A stretch of 64,000 nt of DNA from CAWJMN01 sp963844055 (GTDB lineage Bacteria > Planctomycetota > Planctomycetia > Pirellulales > Pirellulaceae). The notes beneath the pieces were generated by a model. The model did no database searches, was not told the origin of the DNA, and saw only the letters and a list, made by a program, of their open reading frames with translations. How positions within the stretch are numbered: the first letter of the stretch is position 1; each line of letters begins with the position of its first letter. Location of the stretch: assembly GCA_963844055.1 (NCBI GenBank), contig CAWJMN010000001.1:2914001-2978000 (forward strand). Direction: 5' to 3'. Of the stretch, positions 57,990-64,000 are shown in pieces. A program made the position numbers and the translations under genes.

Positions 57990-59501
57990 CTAGCCAACTA
58001 TTCGCAGTCGTCGATTGGCTGGGCCCGTGGTTCCAGCAGGGGGCTGACGCAGCAGCTCAAATGCGGTTGCTACTTCGTCAAATGGAGCCACGACTCCATC
58101 ACGGTTTTGATAGCCTAGCCGGCCATTGTACGTAACAACCACTGTGTCACCAGGACGAGCGATGGAAAGTGCCCAGCGGATTGCCTCGCGACGGCCGTGA
58201 CGATGCCGGGCCTTTGCCGGCCGATCAAACCCATCGAGCATGTCATGCACAATGGCTTCTGGACATTGCAGGCCTGGGTTATCGCAAGTGATGATCGGAA
58301 CATCACAACCACGCTCAGCAATTCGACCGATGGCTGCCCGCATCTCCTTGGGAATATGCCCCGCACATCCAAGTACGCAAATAACTCGCCCCGTCGACGC
58401 TTGACGAATGGTCTTGAGGGTTTGTGCTAACGACTCTGGCGAGGCCGCACGATCCACAAACACTCGAAACGGTTGGCCTGCTTCGACGCGCTCCATCCGG
58501 CCCGGAACAAACGCCACAGCTTCAAGGCCTTGCACAATCGTGGCAAGATCGATTCCCATCGATAAAGCGAGGGCCGTCACCGCAAGGCAGTTGGAGATAT
58601 GCTCGGACCCAATCATGTGGGTACGCACAGGGATGGCATCGTTGCCGGCAAAGATCATAAAGGTCTGCTCGCTACCATGACGCTCTAGCAGCTTGGCAGT
58701 GACGTCTGCTTCTGCCACTTGGCCGTAGGTGAGCAGCGGCAACTTGGCCTGCGAGATGAGCGAAGCAAGGGCTGGATCATCGGCATTTACGCAGACGATG
58801 GCCCCTTGCTTGGCCAGCGACAGCAAATTGCGATTGATTAGTGGCAGTGATAGGCTTGGATTGCGAGAAGCATCCGAAAAGCTCAACAGGTTATGAACGA
58901 TGAACCCATCGAACTTCATCCCGGCAAGTCGGCGTTCGGCGAGCGCCTTGGTGGAAATTTCCACAAGAGCATCATCACAGCCATTAACCACCATCCGGCT
59001 GAGCCACTTGGCTAGGCGAGGAGCTTTCGGGGTGGTGGCACGGGCTGCCTTTTGAGTGATGGAATCACTATAGCCAATCGAACTTGTCACTCCGACATGG
59101 CGACCGGCCTTTTCTAGAACCGAGGCCAAAAGCATCGTCATGACGGTCTTGCCGGCAGAGCCAGCAATTGCCACCGTGCGAATTCGCTGGCTAGGTTCAC
59201 CCGCAAGAGCATGCGACAGACGGCCGAGTGCTTCGCGAGTGTCGCTGACAATGGCCATCGGAACCGAGACAGGAACGTATTGTTCAGCAACGACAAGGCT
59301 AGCGCCATTGGCTACGGCAAGGTCGGCCAGGTCATGGCCATCTACGTTGGCTTCCAACAGAGGGACATAGGTATCCCCCGGACGGCAACGATGCGGATCG
59401 CTACAAACCCGAGTCACTCTCGCATCACCGGCGAGATCAAGGTCTGCATGGGGAAGAACGTTGCGCAGAAGTAGTTCTGCGCGTTTGGGAGCGCGGGGCA
59501 T
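57990..59501 (-). CDS. Divergent MurE-like Mur ligase, 503 aa
   Basis: The three-domain Mur ligase layout is present: an N-terminal domain with RVCSDPHRCRPGDTYVPL, a central ATPase domain with P-loop AIAGSAGKTVMTML (112-125), and a C-terminal domain with GRVICVLGCAGHIPKEMRA. MurE normally adds the third amino acid to UDP-MurNAc-dipeptide. Here several signatures are altered: VDRAASPESL for the usual VDYAHTP, CDNPG for DNPR, STKALAERRL for SSHAL, and YNGRLGYQ for GKGHE. It may thus act on a different substrate or be a catalytically reduced paralogue. ATG 59501 begins the coding pattern. Confidence 0.88.
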   Translation of the reverse strand: MPRAPKRAELLLRNVLPHADLDLAGDARVTRVCSDPHRCRPGDTYVPLLEANVDGHDLADLAVANGASLVVAEQYVPVSVPMAIVSDTREALGRLSHALAGEPSQRIRTVAIAGSAGKTVMTMLLASVLEKAGRHVGVTSSIGYSDSITQKAARATTPKAPRLAKWLSRMVVNGCDDALVEISTKALAERRLAGMKFDGFIVHNLLSFSDASRNPSLSLPLINRNLLSLAKQGAIVCVNADDPALASLISQAKLPLLTYGQVAEADVTAKLLERHGSEQTFMIFAGNDAIPVRTHMIGSEHISNCLAVTALALSMGIDLATIVQGLEAVAFVPGRMERVEAGQPFRVFVDRAASPESLAQTLKTIRQASTGRVICVLGCAGHIPKEMRAAIGRIAERGCDVPIITCDNPGLQCPEAIVHDMLDGFDRPAKARHRHGRREAIRWALSIARPGDTVVVTYNGRLGYQNRDGVVAPFDEVATAFELLRQPPAGTTGPANRRLRIVG

Positions 59502-59777
59502 CGCCTAGGCCTCCTTGCCAAGGATTGACGCTTGCTCGTCGAAGACCCGATCAATGGCTTGAACACCTTCCTGGTGACCAATCCATCCATCTTGCATCTG
59601 GGTCGATGTCTGCCTGCTACCGGCTGGCACTGGGCCCGACGAAACTGGTCAAGATTTTCAGGATTTTGCCGATCCGGTCAATAGAGAAATCCCCCGGCAC
59701 AAGCGGCCAAAACGGGGCGATAATGCTGTAGGACCGCAAAAACGAGCTGTAATTTGCGGTCACTTTTATTTTCAGAG

Positions 59778-60317
59778 CTAAGAAACGATCAATCGACGAG
59801 GGCCATCGCCCCCTTCTTCATGCTCCCATTCGCGGCGAACCTCTCCCAGGCCATAAGCGCAAAGCTCAAATTGCTGACTAAGGCGAGAGAGCACATCGGC
59901 ATGTGCATCATTGTTGCGATCGGTTTCAATCTCGGCTGCAATCTGATACGCACGCTTCCCTTGAGAGCAATACTCAATGAAGTAGTCGGCCGTGTGTTGC
60001 GATTGCCGTCGTGGGAGGGCCTCTGGAAAGACGCCCGTAAAGAAGAGCGTAACATCACCAATGTGCTGGTGGACATCTCGCCGGGCAAGGCCAACGCGGC
60101 GTTCAGCTTCGGCCAGCATGCCAACCACATCGCTGACAGGGCGGCCGGCGGTATCTCTCACTCGATTTAGCGTGTCCGCTCGAACGAAACGGATCATGAG
60201 ATCGGTGAGATAGTCGATGAGTGGAGGATCAGCGACCCCCAATTCGCCCTCAAAGACATTCTCACAAATGCCGGCAAAGAAACGTCCGAGCGTACCACCT
60301 TGGGCAAAGTCCGTCAT
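59778..60317 (-). CDS. Conserved-looking hypothetical protein, 179 aa
   Basis: The protein is soluble, without signal peptide or membrane helix. It is mostly helical, with DYLTDLMIRFVRAD, RPVSDVVGMLAEAERRVG and RDVHQHIGDVTLFFTGVFPEAL, then KRAYQIAAEIE and LSQQFELCAYGLGEVRREWE. I believe similar proteins occur in other planctomycetes, but I cannot name a family. Length, clear start and absence of any competing frame support a real gene. Neighbours (MurE-like and trpA) give no hint of function. Confidence 0.65.
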   Translation of the reverse strand: MTDFAQGGTLGRFFAGICENVFEGELGVADPPLIDYLTDLMIRFVRADTLNRVRDTAGRPVSDVVGMLAEAERRVGLARRDVHQHIGDVTLFFTGVFPEALPRRQSQHTADYFIEYCSQGKRAYQIAAEIETDRNNDAHADVLSRLSQQFELCAYGLGEVRREWEHEEGGDGPRRLIVS

Positions 60318-60648
60318 GGAAACACCTTCCCCGCTGGCTGCGGATCCCTAGGTGTAAACCTCGACCCGCGCTAACGAAGCGAAATCCGGAGAGGACCTAA
60401 ACAATAGGCGTTTGCTAATGACGGTAACGCTACGGGATTGGCGACCGCCAAAAGCCGAACTACCTTCCATTCCTTATAATTACTGTCGGAATGAATTATA
60501 TGTCAACAGGAAAAAATCGTCAAAAAATAGCCGATTCCTCAAGATGAGGAGGCCATCTAAACGGCCTTTCGTTTTTGAGATTTCCGGTTGGCTGCTCTGG
60601 TGCCCACGGACTGGACACGCGGGACAAGATCCTGCCGTAAGGCGTTAC
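60318..60648. other. Spacer with one hairpin
   Basis: AGGCC (60550-60554) and GGCCT (60563-60567) form a weak stem followed on the plus strand by TTCGTTTTT, a possible terminator, although no plus-strand gene ends here. It lies past the trpA stop and could act in reverse. AT-rich sequence around 60471-60510 may belong to the promoter of the minus-strand hypothetical gene. No ORF is convincing. Confidence 0.4.
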
Positions 60649-61446
60649 TTAGAGTGCGGCAAGCAACTGGCGAAGGTAGTCATCGGTTTCTTCCAGGACG
60701 GCGAGCCGATTGGGGCCCACGGCTTCTGCAATGCGACGGACGACTGCCGATCCCACGATGAGTCCATCTGCCACCGGGGCCAGCAGGCGGACGTGTTCGG
60801 GCTTGTTAATGCCAAAGCCAATGCAAATCGGAAGAGGAGTTTGCCCCCGTAACCAGCTCACGTTTTCGGAAAGGTCCTTGGGGAGCTCGGTCCGTTCGCC
60901 CGTAATGCCTGTTACGGAAACGTAGTAGATAAAACCACTGGACGACTCTGCAATTCGAATCGCTCGATCACGAGGAGTTGTCGGAGTAACCAGTTGAATT
61001 AAGCTGAAGTCGGCCTTGCGACAGATCTTTGAAAACGCCTCGGCTTCTTCGACCAAAAGGTCTGGAACAATGGCACCACTTACGCCAGCCGCCTGGGCTT
61101 CTGCGACAAACTTCTCAAGGCCGTAGCGATAGATGATCGCGTAGCTGATCATCGTCACTCGTGGCATTGTTACGCTGTTCTTGAAGGTCTTGAGACCTGC
61201 CAGAATATCCGCAACCTTGATCTTCTTCTCTAGAGCCCGGGTGTAAGAGGCCTGAATCACGGGGCCATCGGCAATCGGATCGCTATAGGGAATGCCGACT
61301 TCACAAAGATGGCACCCCAATGCATCGAAACGACGGATTGCATCCCAGGTTGTCGCCAAATCCGGATCGCCGGCCGTCACGAACGGCATCAGCGCCTTAC
61401 GATTTTCCGAACGAAGCTTCAAAAACAACTGGTCGATGGCAGACAT
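60649..61446 (-). CDS. trpA: Tryptophan synthase alpha subunit
   Basis: TrpA cleaves indole-3-glycerol phosphate to indole and glyceraldehyde 3-phosphate. It has ALMPFVTAGDPDL, then CEVGIPYSDPIADGPVIQ with the catalytic Glu and Asp, AGVSGAIVPDLLVEEA, LIQLVTPTTPRDR, FIYYVSVTGITGER and the phosphate-binding PICIGFGINKPEHV and GLIVGSAVVRRI. At 265 residues it is complete. trpB is not in the window, which is unusual since trpB and trpA are normally adjacent. It lies 58 bases downstream of the phosphoglycerate mutase gene on the same strand. Confidence 0.96.
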   Translation of the reverse strand: MSAIDQLFLKLRSENRKALMPFVTAGDPDLATTWDAIRRFDALGCHLCEVGIPYSDPIADGPVIQASYTRALEKKIKVADILAGLKTFKNSVTMPRVTMISYAIIYRYGLEKFVAEAQAAGVSGAIVPDLLVEEAEAFSKICRKADFSLIQLVTPTTPRDRAIRIAESSSGFIYYVSVTGITGERTELPKDLSENVSWLRGQTPLPICIGFGINKPEHVRLLAPVADGLIVGSAVVRRIAEAVGPNRLAVLEETDDYLRQLLAAL

Positions 61447-61504
61447 AGGCTCGCTCTAATCTTACGTGGAGAGTCCCGCACTCAAGGGAAGGACGACAAA
61501 CGGG

Positions 61505-62710
61505 CTATGCACCGTACTTACCAAGTCGTCCTGCGTTTGCCAAAGCAACCGTCATCAAGTGCTTCGCTTCAAATTGCCCTAAACCACCGCGAATACTGGT
61601 GTTTTCGCCAAACGTTGTGTTGCCATCGGGACGGCAGCATTCCGAATACAACAGCGTTGGAACTGGGTGCCAACTGTGGCTCTTGAGGTAGCTTGGTGTG
61701 CTGTGATCACCAGTAATGATGAGCACATCGGGGTTGAGCGCCCGGATCTGCGGAATTGCTGCGTCGAGTTCTTCTACACGCTTTACCTTGGCGTCGAAAT
61801 TACCATCTTCGCCGGTGCTGTCGGTGTACTTGAAGTGTAGGAAGAAGAAGTCGTAATCCTTCCAAACACTTGCCAGCGTATCAACCTGCTCTTGCAGGGT
61901 TTGGGCCTTGCCCACGATCTTCATACCCACCAGGCTCGCAAGCCCCTTGTACATCGGATAGACAGCAATGGCAGCCGCCTTCAGTCCATAGACCTCTTCA
62001 TAGCTCGGCAGGTTCGGGCGTCCCGAAAACCCACGCAGCGTCAAACCGCTGGCCTTCGGCTGCCCCGCCAGCAACTTGGTCGCTTGACGAATGAACTCAT
62101 TGGCAATCTCGGCTGTCTTGGCGCTGGCTGCATCGGTAGCAACGGCCGCCAAAGGAGGTACGCCTGTCACTTGTGGATCGGTATCTTTAATGTTTCCTTC
62201 TAGGCCGGCTGCACGGAACACCACAACAAAGCGATGCTCTTTCACAGGCTCGACAAAGATCTCAACCCCAGGAATCTTTACCTCACGCAGTTTAATCGCC
62301 AGCGGAGCGCTCTCTTCGGACGAAATCCGTCCGGCCCGACGATCACTAATCTTGCCGGCTGCATCAAGTGTGCAGAAGTTGCCTCGCGCGGCAACGTCAC
62401 CCGGCTTCATTTCAAATCCGATTCCGGTCGCTTCCAGAGCGCCACGTCCAATCAGATACTGCAGCGGATCGTAGCCAAAAAGTCCCAAGTGGCCAGGGCC
62501 GCTTCCGGGGCTAATTCCAGGAAGGACCGGAATGCTGGCTCCTTGGACGCTAACAGCTGCCAGAGCGTTGAGATTTGGGCGATTTGCCGTCTCAAGCTCC
62601 GTCTTTCCACCGGCCACCATCGGCAATCCGCCCAGGCCGTCGGCAACCAACATCACGATCTTGGAGCCGTTTTTTTGCTGTAATTCCCGAGTAAGCGAGT
62701 GGATGTCCAT
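61505..62710 (-). CDS. apgM: Cofactor-independent phosphoglycerate mutase, archaeal type (ApgM)
   Basis: ApgM interconverts 3- and 2-phosphoglycerate in glycolysis and belongs to the alkaline-phosphatase superfamily. Signatures are IVMLVADGLGGLP (metal Asp), SPGSGPGHLGLFGYDP with the catalytic Ser, YLIGRGALEATGIGF, DVAARGNFCTLD, DRRAGRI, HFKYTDSTGEDGNFDAKV, and the C-terminal LIITGDHSTPSYLKSHSWHPVP with metal Asp and His. Length of 401 is typical. It is transcribed divergently from pgi, another glycolytic gene, across a 379-base spacer. It probably shares a transcript with trpA. Confidence 0.94.
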   Translation of the reverse strand: MDIHSLTRELQQKNGSKIVMLVADGLGGLPMVAGGKTELETANRPNLNALAAVSVQGASIPVLPGISPGSGPGHLGLFGYDPLQYLIGRGALEATGIGFEMKPGDVAARGNFCTLDAAGKISDRRAGRISSEESAPLAIKLREVKIPGVEIFVEPVKEHRFVVVFRAAGLEGNIKDTDPQVTGVPPLAAVATDAASAKTAEIANEFIRQATKLLAGQPKASGLTLRGFSGRPNLPSYEEVYGLKAAAIAVYPMYKGLASLVGMKIVGKAQTLQEQVDTLASVWKDYDFFFLHFKYTDSTGEDGNFDAKVKRVEELDAAIPQIRALNPDVLIITGDHSTPSYLKSHSWHPVPTLLYSECCRPDGNTTFGENTSIRGGLGQFEAKHLMTVALANAGRLGKYGA

Positions 62711-63089
62711 GGATGAACTCGTAAGGAAGGTGGGGGAAAGCCGGTGTCAACGGAGAGCCCCCTAAACAGTGCAGAGGCGCTCGTAAAAAAAGCCCCTTTG
62801 TCCTACCAGAATCCGCGCAATTCACAAGGTCCCCCAGGTGCGCCCCGCTGGTCGCTATTAAGCCCCTCCATTATGCTCCCTAATACAAATGGGGGCTTTC
62901 ACTTACGCGGACTTCAAGGGGCTATTTTTAGCTGCCTCACGTCGCCCGCCCTGCGAAAGGCTCCGGCCCGGAAGGCGGCCTCGGCCGTACGGCTTTGCTA
63001 CTTCCGGTGTCTGAAACTGGTTTTGACTTACTTCCGACGGTCGTCGAACGCTTAACACCCCAAACACTCTACCTATTCAAACCACTCAA
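62711..63089. other. Spacer between divergent apgM and pgi
   Basis: About 380 bases hold both promoters. Frames crossing it on either strand are not coding-like. No palindrome or promoter box is clear enough to name. Confidence 0.5.
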
Positions 63090-64000
63090 ATGTCAAGCAA
63101 AATCCCGCCGCTTAAATTCAACATGGCCGCCGCGTTCAATCCGATGCACGGGTTGCAAACGCATGACTTTGAGATGCTGGTGCCTGCTTTAGAGCTTGCC
63201 CGGAAAGAGATGTTGGTGCACGATGCCAACGCTTATTCTTCCTGCGAGATTCCGAGTGAGAAGCTGCCGCTGGACCATGGCTTTTTTGAGATGCCCGATC
63301 GCCTCTTGGCGGAATACAAACAAGAAGGCGAGAAAAGCGAGCTGGCGCGGATCTTAGCAACGGCCGCCCGACTGAAGGGGCAAGTGGATCGCGTGGTTGT
63401 ACTGGGCATTGGTGGTTCTTACATGGGAGCGAAGGCTCTCATGGATGCCTGCTGCCAGCCGTACTTCAATGAACTCAGTCGTGCAGAGCGTGGCGGTTGC
63501 CCACGAATCTATTTTGAAGGAAACAACATTGATAATGATGCGACACAGGGACTGTTGCATCTGCTGGGCAACGGCAAGCCAGCCAAAACCCTTGAAGACC
63601 GCTGGGCCATTGTTGTCATTAGCAAAAGCGGCGAGACGCTGGAAACGGCTGCTGCTTTCCGACAATTCCTGACGGCCCTGCGCGGATCTTGCGGCGGTGA
63701 CGAAAAGCTTTTAGCCCAGTTGGTTGTGCCCGTCACCGGTACTACGGGACGATTGGCGGATCTGTCCAAGGCGATTGGCTGTCCTGACGTTTTCCCTGTT
63801 CCCGATGGTGTTGGCGGACGTTTCTCGATCTTGTCGGCCGTGGGACTTTTGCCTGCCGCACTGATGGGGCTTGATATCATCAAGCTTTTGCGGGCAGCTT
63901 CTGTCATGAATGAACACTTCCGCTCGGCACCTCCCAAGGAAAACGTGGTGCTGCAATATGTTGGTGCGGCACACTTGCTAGAGACTCGTCGCGGAGCCAA
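63090..64000 (+). CDS. pgi: Glucose-6-phosphate isomerase, 5' part, runs off the window
   Basis: ATG 63090 opens a frame that stays open to the right edge (303 codons). The sugar-isomerase core shows VVLGIGGSYMGAKAL (phosphate-binding, GIGGS), IYFEGNNIDNDATQGLL, WAIVVISKSGETLETAAAFR (the SKSGETLET motif), VTGTTGRLADLSK and DVFPVPDGVGGRFSILSAVG, which is the PGI signature with GGRFS. The catalytic C-terminal Glu and Lys lie outside. The enzyme interconverts glucose 6-phosphate and fructose 6-phosphate in the cytoplasm. Confidence 0.96.
   Translation, partial: MSSKIPPLKFNMAAAFNPMHGLQTHDFEMLVPALELARKEMLVHDANAYSSCEIPSEKLPLDHGFFEMPDRLLAEYKQEGEKSELARILATAARLKGQVDRVVVLGIGGSYMGAKALMDACCQPYFNELSRAERGGCPRIYFEGNNIDNDATQGLLHLLGNGKPAKTLEDRWAIVVISKSGETLETAAAFRQFLTALRGSCGGDEKLLAQLVVPVTGTTGRLADLSKAIGCPDVFPVPDGVGGRFSILSAVGLLPAALMGLDIIKLLRAASVMNEHFRSAPPKENVVLQYVGAAHLLETRRGA

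Noticed and set aside
60475..60506. TTGACA-like and TATAAT-like words near 60475-60506 as a sigma-70 promoter
   Set aside because: The two words are on different strands or at wrong spacing, so no proper promoter pair can be defined.
1..64000. CRISPR arrays, tRNA or rRNA genes, transposases and integrases
   Set aside because: Looked for direct-repeat arrays, T-loop patterns and transposase-like proteins; none were seen by eye. A tRNA scan would be needed to be certain.

Overview
The window looks like a chromosome segment of a planctomycete, most likely Pirellulales-like. The evidence is a set of protein families that are hallmarks of that phylum: a DUF1559 pseudopilin-like protein paired with a small lipoprotein, DUF1501 plus DUF1549/DUF1553 proteins, a cytochrome-c/WD40 fusion, a ThuA protein, a secreted subtilase with an N-terminal FEPRLAL motif, a multi-EF-hand protein, and a Ser/Thr kinase with a membrane N-terminus. 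No tRNA, rRNA, CRISPR array or transposase was seen.

Layout. 1-3.8 kb: the tail of an mcsB-like gene runs straight into an accessory patch of orphan toxin tips, immunity-like genes (one clear barstar) and palindromic intergenic repeats; it is more AT-rich than the rest and looks acquired and partly decayed. 4-10.7 kb: polyphosphate kinase 2 (minus), a lipoprotein plus DUF1559 pair, a TIM-barrel sugar isomerase/epimerase, and an esterase/SMP-30 fusion (minus). 10.8-20.8 kb: an eight-gene, minus-strand exopolysaccharide cluster: Wzz/GumC, polysaccharide deacetylase, Wzx flippase, Wzy/ligase, GT2, FkbM methyltransferase, GNAT and a membrane GT2. It has tight or overlapping junctions and no priming transferase in view. 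21-29 kb: argG (minus), then plus-strand larB-nnrD-ribF-nrnA, then a cytochrome bc module: a Rieske gene broken by a one-base frameshift, and a cytochrome b fused to two c-type haem domains.

29-40 kb: a zinc-ribbon membrane protein, an alpha/beta hydrolase whose start codon lies in a terminator-like hairpin, a Gly/His/Tyr-rich TPR protein, a 1159-residue secretin-N-domain protein, a small zinc ribbon, a secreted unknown and a seven-EF-hand protein. 40-48 kb: DUF1501 (frameshifted at a C run), DUF1549/DUF1553, cytochrome-c/WD40 and ThuA, all on the plus strand, probably one secreted or periplasmic functional set. 48-64 kb: a methyltransferase-like protein, a subtilase, a DUF1570-type metallopeptidase, a membrane Ser/Thr kinase, an enolase-superfamily enzyme next to a DegT-type aminotransferase, a divergent MurE-like ligase, a hypothetical gene, trpA, archaeal-type phosphoglycerate mutase, and the 5' part of pgi running off the end.

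The features most worth checking are the toxin/immunity patch with its stop-start coupled junctions, the two single-base frameshifts at homopolymers in otherwise conserved genes, the cytochrome b/di-haem c fusion, the MurE-like protein with substituted signature motifs, and the enolase-superfamily/aminotransferase pair. All functional calls come from reading motifs by eye; no database search was possible.
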